Positions 16,861 to 25,334 are shown, counted from the first letter of the stretch. The stretch: 64,000 bases of DNA from Hyphomonas sp. (GCF_013823385.1 NZ_PNMA01000004.1:1-64000), one strand, 5' to 3'. Notes: generated by a model not told the origin, from the letters alone. Program-made: numbers and translations.

Positions 16861-18066
16861 ATGGCTTACGATAATGCCGAGCAACTCGAAGAGTTTCGAC
16901 TCGAAACGCGCAAATGGCTGGAAGCCAACTGCCCAGCCTCCATGCGCACGCCGATGGTGGATGATGAGGTTGTATGGGGCGGCCGCAACGCCACCTTCAA
17001 GAACCCCGATTCCAAGCTGTGGCTCGACCGGATGGCCGCGAAGGGCTGGACCGCGCCGGAATGGCCCAAGGAATATGGCGGCGGCGGACTGACGCGCGCT
17101 GAAGCCCGCGTGCTGGAGCAGGAGATGCGCCGCATCAAGGCGCGCGCGCCGCTGTTCTCGTTCGGCCTCTGGATGTTTGGCCCGGCGCTTTTGGAGTTCG
17201 GCAATCACGAACAGAAGCTGCGCTTCATTCCCGATATCGTGAAGGGCAAGACCCGCTGGTGTCAGGGTTATTCGGAGCCGGGCGCGGGGTCCGATCTCGC
17301 TGGCCTGCAGACGCGCTGCGAGGACAAGGGCGATCACTACCTGATCAACGGCCAGAAGGTCTGGACCTCCTATGCCGACAAGGCCGACTGGATCTTCTGC
17401 CTGGTGCGCACCGATACCAGCACAAAGCATGAGGGCATCAGCTTCATTCTGTTCGACATGAAGAGCCCCGGCGTGGAGGCGCGTCCGATCCAGCTGATCT
17501 CTGGCGAGAGCCCGTTCTGCGAAACCTTCTTCACCGACGTGAAAGTGCCGAAAGACCAACTCGTTGGCCGGCTCAACGGTGGTTGGGAAATCGCCAAACG
17601 CCTGCTGCAGTTCGAGCGCTCGTCGATTTCTTCCAGCGGCTTTGGCGGCACCGGGTCGCTCTCGCCCGAGGAATATGCGAAGCAGCTGATCGGCACCGAC
17701 GAGTCCGGCCGTCTTCTGGATGGCGATCTGCGGGCGCGCCTTGCCGATCACCGGATGTACGCCAAGGCGTTTGCGCTGACCGTGCAGCGCCAGACGGAAC
17801 AGGCAAAGGCCGGCCAGGCCGTGGGCCACACCGCCTCTATCCTCAAATACGGCGCGGCCAAGATGAACCAGGACCGGCACGAACTGCTGATCGAAGCGCT
17901 CGGCACTGAGGGGCTCGGCTGGGCAGGGGAGGGCTTCGACAAGGGCGCTCTGCGCGTCACCCGTCAGTGGCTGCGCTCGAAGGGCAACTCCATCGAAGGC
18001 GGCACGTCCGAGATCAACCTGAACGTCATCGCCAAGCGTGTGCTCGGCCTGAAGGATCATCAGTAA
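16861..18066 (+). CDS. Acyl-CoA dehydrogenase, catalytic-type subunit
   Basis: A 401-residue flavoprotein of the acyl-CoA dehydrogenase superfamily. The FAD/substrate motif WCQGYSEPGAGSDLAGLQT lies near residues 130-150, VWTSYADKADWIFCLVRTD follows, and the C-terminal IEGGTSEINLNVIAKRVLG (about 378-396) contains the Glu of the catalytic position (EGG/YEGT type). It would introduce an alpha-beta double bond into an acyl-CoA thioester with FAD as acceptor. It is followed after 62 bases by a second, non-equivalent dehydrogenase, so an alpha2-beta2 assembly like those for sterol or bile-acid side chains is a reasonable inference. Confidence 0.92.
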   Translation: MAYDNAEQLEEFRLETRKWLEANCPASMRTPMVDDEVVWGGRNATFKNPDSKLWLDRMAAKGWTAPEWPKEYGGGGLTRAEARVLEQEMRRIKARAPLFSFGLWMFGPALLEFGNHEQKLRFIPDIVKGKTRWCQGYSEPGAGSDLAGLQTRCEDKGDHYLINGQKVWTSYADKADWIFCLVRTDTSTKHEGISFILFDMKSPGVEARPIQLISGESPFCETFFTDVKVPKDQLVGRLNGGWEIAKRLLQFERSSISSSGFGGTGSLSPEEYAKQLIGTDESGRLLDGDLRARLADHRMYAKAFALTVQRQTEQAKAGQAVGHTASILKYGAAKMNQDRHELLIEALGTEGLGWAGEGFDKGALRVTRQWLRSKGNSIEGGTSEINLNVIAKRVLGLKDHQ

Positions 18067-18128
18067 GCCGGGCACCGCCCCCGCTTTCCGAAATCACCCT
18101 ACGAGATAGAATTTAAGGTGTCAGAGTA

Positions 18129-19265
18129 ATGAGCTTTGTACTGACTGAAGACCAGGAAATGCTGCGCGAAACTGCCATGGCGTTCGCGCGCGAGGAACTT
18201 TCCGTCAATCATCTGCGCGCGCTGCGCGATGCCGGCGCCAATGGCAAGGATGCAAAAACCCGGCAGAAACTGGCCGAGCTTGGCTTTTTTGGCGTGATCA
18301 TCCCGGACGAGCCGGGCGCAGAGACCTTTGGCCTGACCGGGCTTGGGCAGATCCTCGAAGCGCAGGGGCGCACCCTGGCGGCAACGCCCCTGCTGCAGAC
18401 GGCGCTAATCGCAGCCTCGGCCTTCCAGCTTGGCGGCAGCCCCGCCCAGCAGGCCGAATGGCTGCCGAAAATTGCGGCAGGCGAGGTGACCTTCGCGCTG
18501 GCACTCGACGAGTCGGCGCATTTCGCCCCCTACAGCGTTTCGACCGAAGCTGAACGCAACGGGCAGGGTTACACGATCAACGGCATGAAGAAATTTGTGC
18601 CCGACGCGCATCATGCCGACATGCTGATCGTTGTCGCGCGCACCTTTGGCAGCAGCGGAGATCGCCACGGTCTCAGCCTCTTCCTTGTGCCGGCTAATGC
18701 AAAGGGCGTAACCATCAGTGAGCTGAAGACTGTGGACAGCCACGGCGCCGCACATGTGACGCTGGATGATGTGATGGTGGCAGATGGCGCTCTCATCGGT
18801 CCTGCTGACCAGGGCGCTGATATTCTTGATCCCCTCCTTGACCGGGCGGCGATCGGTCTGGCCGCCGAGATGCTTGGGTCTTCCCAGGCCGCATTTGACA
18901 TGACGCTGGAATATCTCAACAATCGCAAGCAGTTCGGCCAGCTGATCGGCTCGTTCCAGTCACTCCAGCACCGTGCAGCGAAGATGTTTGTTGAGCTCGA
19001 AATGACGCGGTCCTGCGTTGCAGCGGCGCTGTCAGCTGCAGATGAAGGCAAGCGGGATCTGGCGGAACTCGCCAGCCTTGCAAAGGCCAAGGCTGGCGAG
19101 CTTGTGCATCTGGTCTCGAACGAATGCGTTCAGATGCATGGCGGCATCGGCATGACAGATGCCGCAGAGCCGGGCTTCTACATGAAACGCGCACGTGTGC
19201 AGGAAGCCCTCTACGGGTCAGCCAGCTGGCACCGGGATCGTTACGCCCGTCTCGCCGGTTTCTGA
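18129..19265 (+). CDS. Acyl-CoA dehydrogenase-like subunit lacking the catalytic Glu motif
   Basis: A 378-residue acyl-CoA dehydrogenase homologue starting MSFVLTEDQEMLRETAMAFA. It keeps the fold features, including LDRAAIGLAAEMLGSSQAAFDMTLEYLNNRKQFGQ in two parts near residues 235-270 and QMHGGIGMTDAAEPG near 335-350. At the position where the first subunit has IEGGTSEI this one reads LYGSASWHRDRYA, so the usual Glu base is missing. That pattern is known for heteromeric enzymes in which one subunit supplies the base. Gene order and spacing with 16861-18066 support a joint enzyme. Confidence 0.88.
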   Translation: MSFVLTEDQEMLRETAMAFAREELSVNHLRALRDAGANGKDAKTRQKLAELGFFGVIIPDEPGAETFGLTGLGQILEAQGRTLAATPLLQTALIAASAFQLGGSPAQQAEWLPKIAAGEVTFALALDESAHFAPYSVSTEAERNGQGYTINGMKKFVPDAHHADMLIVVARTFGSSGDRHGLSLFLVPANAKGVTISELKTVDSHGAAHVTLDDVMVADGALIGPADQGADILDPLLDRAAIGLAAEMLGSSQAAFDMTLEYLNNRKQFGQLIGSFQSLQHRAAKMFVELEMTRSCVAAALSAADEGKRDLAELASLAKAKAGELVHLVSNECVQMHGGIGMTDAAEPGFYMKRARVQEALYGSASWHRDRYARLAGF

Positions 19266-19306
19266 GAAAAATCTCGGTTCTTTCCGGTTTGGTTTTCCTT
19301 TTCGAG

Positions 19307-19337
19307 CGTTATGTGGAACTATAAGTTCTACATAACG
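19307..19337. promoter_or_regulatory. 31-base near-perfect palindrome upstream of a basic-protein gene
   Basis: CGTTATGTGGAACT (19307-19320) mirrors AGTTCTACATAACG (19324-19337) with one mismatch and a 3-base centre. It ends 17 bases before the ATG at 19355 and overlaps the expected promoter/leader. It resembles a dimeric regulator's operator more than a terminator, since no T tract follows. Confidence 0.55.
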
Positions 19338-19354
19338 TCGAGAAGGAGACCCCA

Positions 19355-19897
19355 ATGACCGTTTCACGCCGCGATGCAAAACCCCTCTGCACGGCTGCCG
19401 AGTTTGCGCTGGCCAATGAGAGCTATCCTCCCGCCGTCGGAAACCTGAACGAAAAAGAACTCCGCCAGCGGATCAATCGTGCGCGGAAGCTGCGTGATAA
19501 ATACGCCGATCTGGCAAGCAAGCAGGCCCGGGAGATCCGCGGCAAGGCGGCGCCCACCCGTCAGAAGGCGCCCACCGGCAATGCAGCCACCGTGACGAAA
19601 CGCGACTTCTTCGCCGAAACGCTGGAACGCTTTGAAGCCAAGCTTGGCATCGTGGAGCGGAGAACGGCGCGTGAAAGTGCGGCGGCAGAGAAAGAGAAGG
19701 CACAGGCGGCCCTGCAGACAGCGCTGAAGCGCAAGCAGGCCGCTTCCCCAGGGAAGCCCGCATCCCGCAAGGCCGGCAAGGGGATGAACTCTGCGCCATC
19801 GGGCAAACGGGAAGCCTTTCCGAATCTGAAGACGATGAAAGGCGCGGCGCGCGCCAATAATGCGCGCAGCCAGGCCAAACGCGACGCCAAGCGCTGA
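19355..19897 (+). CDS. Basic protein of unknown function, 180 aa
   Basis: The product is very rich in Lys, Arg and Ala. Residues ~30-65 (NLNEKELRQRINRARKLRDK) and ~95-130 look helical and coiled-coil-like; residues ~130-180 are a low-complexity basic tail (KPASRKAGKGMNS, ending SQAKRDAKR). It has no signal peptide or membrane segment. DNA or RNA binding is a reasonable guess from charge alone. A GAAGGAG site precedes the ATG, a strong palindrome lies just upstream and a good terminator follows, so it is a single-gene unit with its own control. I do not recognise a named family. Confidence 0.75.
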   Translation: MTVSRRDAKPLCTAAEFALANESYPPAVGNLNEKELRQRINRARKLRDKYADLASKQAREIRGKAAPTRQKAPTGNAATVTKRDFFAETLERFEAKLGIVERRTARESAAAEKEKAQAALQTALKRKQAASPGKPASRKAGKGMNSAPSGKREAFPNLKTMKGAARANNARSQAKRDAKR

Positions 19898-19917
19898 GCA
19901 CGCAGGGAAAAACAAGA

Positions 19918-19950
19918 AAGCCGCCGCTCCGGGGATCGGGGCGGCGGCTT
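19918..19950 (+). terminator. Rho-independent terminator of the basic-protein gene
   Basis: AAGCCGCCGC pairs perfectly with GCGGCGGCTT across a 13-base loop and is followed by TTGTTTTGTCT. It may also serve the converging DUF2853 gene. Confidence 0.8.
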
Positions 19951-19971
19951 TGTTTTGTCTGTGTGGCAGTC

Positions 19972-20346
19972 TCAGGTGTTCTTGAGCGCGGCTGCTTTTT
20001 TCAGTTCTTTGGCAATAAGGTAGTAAAGCACCGGGCGATGCTTGGCGCGCACGCTGCGGCCATACTTCTCTACGGCTGCCTTGATGGCAGCATCGGCTTT
20101 TGCCTCATCGGTTACGCCGAGGCGCTTGCCGATGAAATTCGTCCTTACGCGTGCGAGTTCGTCCTTGTCGGAGGCGGCGACAGTGGCGGAGTCAGCTTTG
20201 TAGATGGCCGGGCCGCAGGCTCTGACAACAGCATCGAGAAGGGCAATATCCGGGCGCGCTTCGCCGACTTTTTCCTTCAGGTCTGCGATATACTTCTCAA
20301 CAAGCACTTCTTTGGCGCTTGGCGCCTTGGTGGTGGCTTTTGCCAT
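19972..20346 (-). CDS. DUF2853-family protein, 124 aa
   Basis: A small soluble, Lys/Ala-rich helical protein starting MAKATTKAPSAKEVLVEKYIADLKEKVG. The central VRTNFIGKRLGVTDEAKADAAIKAAVEKYG and the end RPVLYYLIAKELKK match what I know of DUF2853. Function is unknown for the family. The ATG follows GGAAGGAAATC. A hairpin at 20467-20495 separates it from the upstream SIMPL gene, so it is likely transcribed alone. Confidence 0.82.
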   Translation of the reverse strand: MAKATTKAPSAKEVLVEKYIADLKEKVGEARPDIALLDAVVRACGPAIYKADSATVAASDKDELARVRTNFIGKRLGVTDEAKADAAIKAAVEKYGRSVRAKHRPVLYYLIAKELKKAAALKNT

Positions 20347-20466
20347 TTTGATTTCCTTCCTTGGTCCACTTCAGCGCAGAAAGGCGAAGCGGAGAATGCC
20401 ACAGGGATTGCGAGGGAGGCCTGAAGCCTCGGGGGCATGTAGACCCCGCTTCGCCGGAAGGATCAA

Positions 20467-20495
20467 GCAGAAATGCACAGCCTGCGCATTTCTGC
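20467..20495 (-). terminator. Hairpin downstream of the SIMPL-domain gene
   Basis: GCAGAAATGC (20467-20476) pairs perfectly with GCATTTCTGC (20486-20495), with flanking ATCA/TGAT bases extending the stem. It follows the stop at 20518 on the minus strand. No long T run is present. Confidence 0.55.
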
Positions 20496-20517
20496 CTGAT
20501 GTGTCAGTATACGGATT

Positions 20518-21417
20518 TTACTTATTGAGCGCGTAAATCATGCAAACGCTCGAAGAAATCTGCTGGGGTTTATCATCCGATGGCAGATTGAGCGTGTCGA
20601 TGTCGGCCTGGGTGATCGTCACCTGGCGCCCGCCAACCATACCGCTGGCAACAGGAGGGGGCGGGGGCGGCGGAGGTGGGGGCGGCGCCATTGCGGCGGG
20701 GGAAGAGCGATAATAGTCGTAATCACTGCCCGCCATCGAGGACCATTGACCAAGGCAGGGCCCGCCGCCTTCCTGCACAACCATCAGCTTGCCGAGCGTC
20801 GCGCCGCTGGCAGCGGCCGTGGCTCTGGCGCGGGCGGCGCCATCTTTCACGGCGGCTTCATAGGCGGCGAGGTTCATGTCGGTGGTGCGCTCAAGATAGG
20901 TCGAGAGGCCGGAGGAATTTTCCGGCCCGAGCGCCAGCGCCCCTGCGCGTGCCGCGCCGGCCTTGGAGACGTCGTCCACGATCACGCTCAGCGAAACGCG
21001 CGCTTCATAAGCCCGGATCTTGTCGGAGCGTTCATTGTCGATGCGATTGCCGTCCTTGTCCTTGTATTGCTCGTAAAGCGCCGTGACATTTACCGAGGAC
21101 TGAATGACGGCGCTCTTGCCGGCGGTCTTCTTGATCGTGTCATAGGCGAGGCGTCCGCGTTCGACGGCCAGCTGCATGGCCTTCTTCGAATCCTTGTCGG
21201 TCTCCAGATAGGTAACCGAGAAAGAGGCTCGGTTCGGGGCAACCTCCATATTGGCCCGGCCAAGCACCTCGATGACAGGGTTTCTCGTCCAGTAGGGTGT
21301 TGTGAAGGCTTCGTTCTGGAAGTCGGGCATGGTCTGCGCGCTGGCCAGAGACGTGGCGGCGGTACTCATCGCCAGGAACAAGCAGGCGAGGGCGCGCATT
21401 GCGGAAGGGCGTTTCAT
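20518..21417 (-). CDS. SIMPL-domain (DUF541) periplasmic protein
   Basis: A 299-residue exported protein. The ATG at 21417 starts a signal peptide (MKRPSAMRALACLFLAMSTA, cleavage after ASAQ); an upstream in-frame start would bury it. The SIMPL domain covers residues ~45-245 (VIEVLGRANMEVAPNRASFSVTYLETDKDSKKAM). A run of more than ten prolines follows near residue 255, then a C-terminal segment with ISSSVCMIYALNK. SIMPL proteins such as YggE are linked to oxidative stress and envelope integrity but have no firm biochemical role. The polyproline run probably needs EF-P for translation. Confidence 0.85.
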   Translation of the reverse strand: MKRPSAMRALACLFLAMSTAATSLASAQTMPDFQNEAFTTPYWTRNPVIEVLGRANMEVAPNRASFSVTYLETDKDSKKAMQLAVERGRLAYDTIKKTAGKSAVIQSSVNVTALYEQYKDKDGNRIDNERSDKIRAYEARVSLSVIVDDVSKAGAARAGALALGPENSSGLSTYLERTTDMNLAAYEAAVKDGAARARATAAASGATLGKLMVVQEGGGPCLGQWSSMAGSDYDYYRSSPAAMAPPPPPPPPPPPVASGMVGGRQVTITQADIDTLNLPSDDKPQQISSSVCMIYALNK

Positions 21418-21445
21418 GTAGGTCCCCATAAGGTCAGATGTGAAG

Positions 21446-21473
21446 GCGGCCTGCAGAAAGACCTGCAGGCCGC
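21446..21473 (-). terminator. Hairpin downstream of bacterioferritin
   Basis: GCGGCCTGCAG and CTGCAGGCCGC form an 11-base perfect stem with a 6-base loop, 41 bases after the bacterioferritin stop codon on the minus strand. It is followed by TTCACATCT rather than a T run. Confidence 0.6.
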
Positions 21474-21514
21474 GCAAACTATCGAACCTTTAATGTGGCC
21501 GTACAATGGCTTGA

Positions 21515-22000
21515 TTAGTCTCCTTTTTCGTTCGCTTCGGACTGGAGCAGCGTGTAGCGCTCAATGCCGATGCGTTCGATCAGGGCGAACTGGGTTTCAA
21601 GATAATCGACATGTTCTTCCTCATTATGGAGGATCTTGAAGAACAGATCGCGGCTGCCGTAATCCCGCACCTGCTCGCAATATTCGATTGCGTCGCGCAG
21701 CAGGGGAATGGCGATATTCTCCAGCTTGAGATCGCATTCGAGGATTTCCTGAACGCTCTCGCCAATATGCAGCTTGCCCAGATCCTGAAGATTGGGAAGG
21801 CCGCCGAGGAAGAGGACGCGTTCGATCAGCCAATCGGCATGATGCATCTCTTCGATCGATTCCTCATGCTCTTTCTTGGCAAGCCTGGAGACGCCCCAGT
21901 CCCGAAGCATGCGGGAATGCAGGAAATACTGGTTGATGGCGGTCAACTCGTTTTTCAGGGCCTGGTTCAGGAAGTCGATGACTTTCTTGTCGCCTTTCAT
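21515..22000 (-). CDS. bfr: Bacterioferritin
   Basis: A 161-residue iron-storage subunit of the usual length. Ferroxidase ligands are recognisable as the Glu in NELTAINQYF (about 18), EEMHHADW (Glu, heme-ligand Met52 and His54) and HNEEEHVDYLETQ (about 127-130), with Glu in LECDLKLENIAI. The 24-mer cage oxidises Fe(II), stores Fe(III) and binds heme between subunits. It lies downstream of its ferredoxin partner gene (bfd) on the same strand with about 200 bases between, so it may have its own promoter. Iron control through Fur- or Irr-type sites is expected. Confidence 0.95.
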   Translation of the reverse strand: MKGDKKVIDFLNQALKNELTAINQYFLHSRMLRDWGVSRLAKKEHEESIEEMHHADWLIERVLFLGGLPNLQDLGKLHIGESVQEILECDLKLENIAIPLLRDAIEYCEQVRDYGSRDLFFKILHNEEEHVDYLETQFALIERIGIERYTLLQSEANEKGD

Positions 22001-22204
22001 GGGGAGCTCCGCTGTGTGGCTGTGTAGGTGAATCTACCTAGTCGTATAAGCGAGTGCTCAATGGTGGGCAATCAAAAAATCCAATAAAATCAATTGCATA
22101 TGAAAGTGCGACACAGTTGCAGCAGGCATGGCTCTGGCGCCTGCGCAAGGCAGGCCCAGCCAGTGCTTTGAGTTTTCAGGAAGAAACCGTTTGCTGCAGC
22201 CGGC

Positions 22205-22405
22205 TTATTCAGCCGCCATCATTGGCAGGGAGGAGCCTTGAGCGTCCATCTTCTCGGAAATCATTTCACCGATCGTGGTGGAGCACTTGCCGCAATTGAA
22301 CTTGCAGCCATGGTGGGCCTGCACAGCCTTGGGGCTGCGCGCGCCAGCATCCACGGCCTCACGGACCGACCGGCAATTGATACGATTGCAGACGCAAATG
22401 ATCAT
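22205..22405 (-). CDS. bfd: Bacterioferritin-associated ferredoxin
   Basis: A 66-residue [2Fe-2S] protein. The Cys ligands sit in IICVCNRIN near the start and in HGCKFNCGKCSTTIG near residues 35-50. Bfd docks on bacterioferritin and passes electrons to release stored iron when iron is scarce. I use the ATG at 22405 because family members start directly with a hydrophobic residue before CxC; in-frame ATGs at 22414 and 22423 are alternatives. Fur-box-like sequence overlaps these starts. The pairing with bfr downstream confirms the role. Confidence 0.9.
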   Translation of the reverse strand: MIICVCNRINCRSVREAVDAGARSPKAVQAHHGCKFNCGKCSTTIGEMISEKMDAQGSSLPMMAAE

Positions 22406-22440
22406 GCGAACCATTTGCAACACTTGCGAATGAGTGTCAA
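22393..22440 (-). promoter_or_regulatory. Fur-like iron-responsive sites overlapping the bfd start
   Basis: On the minus strand, TTGACACTCATTCGCAA and TTGCAAATGGTTCGCA are two related motifs in tandem. They resemble alphaproteobacterial Fur-type boxes (TTGC-A/T-rich-GCA). The second covers the alternative bfd start codons, so binding would block transcription or its early steps. Iron repression of bfd is expected from relatives, but the match is by eye. Confidence 0.4.
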
Positions 22441-22488
22441 TCGGACTTTTGCTGAGAGGGAAGCCTAAATTTGCCTTTCAGAAAATGA

Positions 22489-22716
22489 TCAGCCGCCGGG
22501 CGGCGTTTCCCACCCAAAAACATCTTCAATTCCAAGGCCGAAGACCCTGGATATCCGGAAGGCGCTTTCCAGGGAGGGGGAGTATTTTCCAAGCTCTATG
22601 GCGATGATCGTCTGGCGGGTAACCCCGATGGCTTCAGCAAGTGCCGCCTGGCTCATGCCGCCCTGAGCTTCGCGCAGCGTCCTTATGCGATTCGTGATGG
22701 GAGGGGCCTTGGCCAT
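22489..22716 (-). CDS. XRE-family HTH regulator, 75 aa
   Basis: A small one-domain regulator of the lambda Cro/Xre type. The HTH reads MSQAALAEAIGVTRQTIIAIE at residues ~20-40, followed by GKYSPSLESAFRISRVFGLGIEDVF, the usual helices 4-5. It starts three bases after the stop of an upstream membrane-protein gene, so the two are cotranscribed. Such pairs of a small XRE regulator (YozG type) and a four-helix membrane protein recur in bacteria; the regulator probably controls its own operon. Confidence 0.9.
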   Translation of the reverse strand: MAKAPPITNRIRTLREAQGGMSQAALAEAIGVTRQTIIAIELGKYSPSLESAFRISRVFGLGIEDVFGWETPPGG

Positions 22717-22719
22717 GGT

Positions 22720-23169
22720 TCAGGCGCCCCGGCGATAGAGGGCTATCTGGAAGACGTATTCCGATATCTGCGACAGCATGAGGCTGAGAAAGATCAGGTG
22801 GAACAGCATGTTGCCATCGAGGTTCACGGAGTAGTGCCAGAGGCCCCCGAGCGCCGGAACGGCCAGCACATAGCCCGACCAGTTGCCGGCCTTGTCGGCA
22901 ATGACCTTTTCCCGCTCATCCGCCGGCGCATTCGCCTCCTTGCCGGCAGTGCCAGCCAGAACGGACATCACGATCACCGAAGCAATGACGATGAAGACGA
23001 CATAGGCGATCACAAAGCCGATGATCGGCGGGGCCGTTCTGCCAAGCGCCTCGGAAAGGCTCATCACTTTGCTGAAATAGAAGAACGCGCCCGCGCTCAA
23101 CACGAGCCCCATGCCCCAGGCCGACTTTTCCCGGAACGACATGTCCGCGACGGTTTCGATGACAGACAT
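22720..23169 (-). CDS. Four-helix membrane protein paired with the XRE regulator
   Basis: A 149-residue protein with four membrane segments (about residues 18-36, 48-74, 98-116 and 122-140) and a charged loop between the second and third (ANAPADEREKVIADKAGNWSG). The DERE motif in that loop is typical of small membrane proteins of the DUF2178-like group, which often partner XRE regulators. I use the ATG at 23169, preceded by TTGGAGA. An AT-rich upstream segment probably holds the promoter of the two-gene operon. Function unknown. Confidence 0.75.
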   Translation of the reverse strand: MSVIETVADMSFREKSAWGMGLVLSAGAFFYFSKVMSLSEALGRTAPPIIGFVIAYVVFIVIASVIVMSVLAGTAGKEANAPADEREKVIADKAGNWSGYVLAVPALGGLWHYSVNLDGNMLFHLIFLSLMLSQISEYVFQIALYRRGA

Positions 23170-23313
23170 GGCAGTCTCCAATGATGTCAAAAATTATATA
23201 CATCGGCAGCTGGCCTGAAATCTTTTACATGTCAAACATATTTTACAATTTGGTCCCCCATCGCTTGACGCCCCCCGGCGTGGCCTCTAGGTCCGGCGGA
23301 CCATTAATCAGCT

Positions 23314-24921
23314 GTGACTGACACCAAGATGACCGACCTCTCGACACTCGCCCAAACCGCCAAGGCCTGGCCTTTCGAGCTTGCCCGCGCGCTGGAAAAG
23401 CGCGTGGCCGAGCAGGTGAAGGCTGGCGAGCGCGAGGCGGACGCGCCGGTCATCTTCGAGACGGGCTACGGCCCATCGGGCCTGCCGCATATCGGCACTT
23501 TCGGGGAAGTTGTGCGCACCACGATGGTCCGTCATGCGTTTGAGGTACTGACGGCGGGAAAATATACCACGCGCCTGATCTGTGTGTCCGATGACATGGA
23601 CGGCATGCGGAAGGTTCCCGATACCGTGCCTGATCCCAGATCGCTGGAGGCCTTTCTCCAGAGACCGCTGACATCGGTGCCCGATCCCTTCGGCACCCAT
23701 GCTTCCTATGGCGCGCATATGAATGCGCGTCTCTGCGCCTTCCTCGACAAGTTCGGCTTCCAGTACGAGTTCCTTTCGGCAACCGACTGTTACAAGTCCG
23801 GCCGGTTTGACGCGATGCTGCTGCGCGCGGCGGAGAAGTATCAGGCGATCATGGATGTGATGCTGCCAACCCTGGGCGAAGAGCGGCGGGCCACCTATTC
23901 GCCCTTCCTGCCGATCAGCCCGAGCACGGGACGGGTGCTGTATGTGCCGATGAAGAAGGTGGACGCAGCGCGCGGTGAAATCACGTTCACGGATGAAGAC
24001 GGCACGGATGTGACCCTGCCCGTCACCGGCGGCGCGGTGAAGATGCAGTGGAAGCCGGATTTCGGCATGCGCTGGGCCGCGCTCGGAATCGACTTTGAAA
24101 TGTTCGGCAAGGACCACCAGGCCAACGCGCCCATCTATTCCAAGATCTGCCGCATCCTCGGTGCCCGCCCGCCGGAACAATATGTCTACGAACTTTTCCT
24201 GGACGAGAAGGGGGAGAAGATCTCCAAAACCAAGGGCAATGGCATCTCTGTCGAGCAGTGGCTGACTTATGCGCCGGACGAGAGCCTTGCGCTGTTCCAG
24301 TTCCAGAAGCCGCGCGTGGCGAAGAAACTCTATTTCGACGTGATCCCCAAGACTGTGGACGAATACCTCACCTTCCTCGAGAAGTTCCCGCAGGAAGAAG
24401 CCGCTGCGCAGCTGGAAAACCCTGTCTGGCACATCCATTCCGGCCGCCCGCCGCAATGGTCGAGCCCGGTCAGCTTCGCGCTGCTCATGAACCTTGTCGC
24501 CGTGGCAAACCCGACGGATACCTCCCAGCTCTGGGCCTATATCACCCGCTATGCCCCTGAAGCTTCGCCGCAGACCCATCCGCTGCTGGATGAGCTGGCG
24601 GGCTACGCCATGCGGTATTACCGCGACTTTGTGCTGCCGGCCAAAACCTTCCGGGCACCGACGGACCAGGAGCGTGCCGCAATGGCGGACCTTTCTGCGC
24701 GCTTCAAGGCCTTCAGCGACGAGCCGACCGGCGAGAACCTGCAGACGCTGACCTTCAGCGTCGGCAAGGATCATGGCTTCGAAAACCTGCGTGAATGGTT
24801 CAAGGCGCTTTACGAAGTGCTGCTCGGCCAGGAGCAAGGGCCGCGCTTTGGCAGCTTTGCCGCCCTCTATGGCGTTGCCGAGACCGCCAGGCTGATCGAC
24901 GACGCGCTCGCGCGTGGATGA
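23314..24921 (+). CDS. lysK: Lysyl-tRNA synthetase, class I
   Basis: A ~535-residue class I synthetase. The HIGH-type motif is [11 protein letters not shown] near residue 58 and the KMSKS-type motif is [16 protein letters not shown] near residue 292. These, plus the [12 protein letters not shown] segment, identify LysRS-I rather than the class II enzyme of E. coli; class I is usual in alphaproteobacteria and archaea. It attaches Lys to tRNA-Lys. Start is either GTG 23314 or ATG 23329; the ATG gives [17 protein letters not shown] and is equally or more likely. It is divergent from the membrane-protein/XRE operon. Confidence 0.93.
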   Translation: MTDTKMTDLSTLAQTAKAWPFELARALEKRVAEQVKAGEREADAPVIFETGYGPSGLPHIGTFGEVVRTTMVRHAFEVLTAGKYTTRLICVSDDMDGMRKVPDTVPDPRSLEAFLQRPLTSVPDPFGTHASYGAHMNARLCAFLDKFGFQYEFLSATDCYKSGRFDAMLLRAAEKYQAIMDVMLPTLGEERRATYSPFLPISPSTGRVLYVPMKKVDAARGEITFTDEDGTDVTLPVTGGAVKMQWKPDFGMRWAALGIDFEMFGKDHQANAPIYSKICRILGARPPEQYVYELFLDEKGEKISKTKGNGISVEQWLTYAPDESLALFQFQKPRVAKKLYFDVIPKTVDEYLTFLEKFPQEEAAAQLENPVWHIHSGRPPQWSSPVSFALLMNLVAVANPTDTSQLWAYITRYAPEASPQTHPLLDELAGYAMRYYRDFVLPAKTFRAPTDQERAAMADLSARFKAFSDEPTGENLQTLTFSVGKDHGFENLREWFKALYEVLLGQEQGPRFGSFAALYGVAETARLIDDALARG

Positions 24922-24986
24922 GCGGTAAGCTGAAAGTAACGTAGATCCGCGCTATAGAGGAGCCTTCTCAAGGAGGCTCTTTGCCC

Positions 24987-25319
24987 ATGCGTTCTCTCAT
25001 TCTTGCCGCCCTCGTTCTGACCATGCCGCTGACGGGCTGTGTGGCGACCAAGATCGTCACCGTTCCGGTCAGCTTGGCAGGCGACGCGCTGGAGGCGACC
25101 GCCAAGGGCGTGGTGTATGTGGGCGGCACGGCCGTCCGGGTGACGGGCGATGCGCTGGACGGGCCCGACGAGATGGTCCGCCTCGAGGTGACCTACAAGA
25201 AGGGCAAGGGTACGCGCACCGAGACGCGCGAAGTCAAAGCCAAATATGTCGAACGGGAAATCAAGAAGATGAGCAAGAAGGGCAAGGTGGTCGATGTGGA
25301 AGTGTCGCCGCTCCGTTGA
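24987..25319 (+). CDS. Small putative lipoprotein, 110 aa
   Basis: The ATG at 24987 begins a lipoprotein signal peptide (MRSLILAALVLTMPLTGCVA) with lipobox LTGC. The mature part has a Gly/Ala-rich amphipathic stretch (VSLAGDALEATAKGVVYVGG) and a Lys-rich end (KKMSKKGKVVDVEVSPLR). It is 65 bases downstream of lysK and may share its transcript; AAGGAGGCTC serves as ribosome site. I do not recognise a named family. Membrane or cell-wall association is inferred from the lipobox. Confidence 0.75.
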   Translation: MRSLILAALVLTMPLTGCVATKIVTVPVSLAGDALEATAKGVVYVGGTAVRVTGDALDGPDEMVRLEVTYKKGKGTRTETREVKAKYVEREIKKMSKKGKVVDVEVSPLR

Positions 25320-25334
25320 TCGTTGAAAAAGAAA

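Noticed and set aside
16681-18075. Long open frame on the minus strand opposite the acyl-CoA dehydrogenase
   Set aside because: It lies exactly antisense to a well-conserved gene in high-GC DNA and its product lacks any recognisable motif.
23193-23235. TTGACA and TATAAT upstream of the four-helix membrane protein
   Set aside because: The two hexamers are about 31 bases apart, too far for one sigma-70 promoter.
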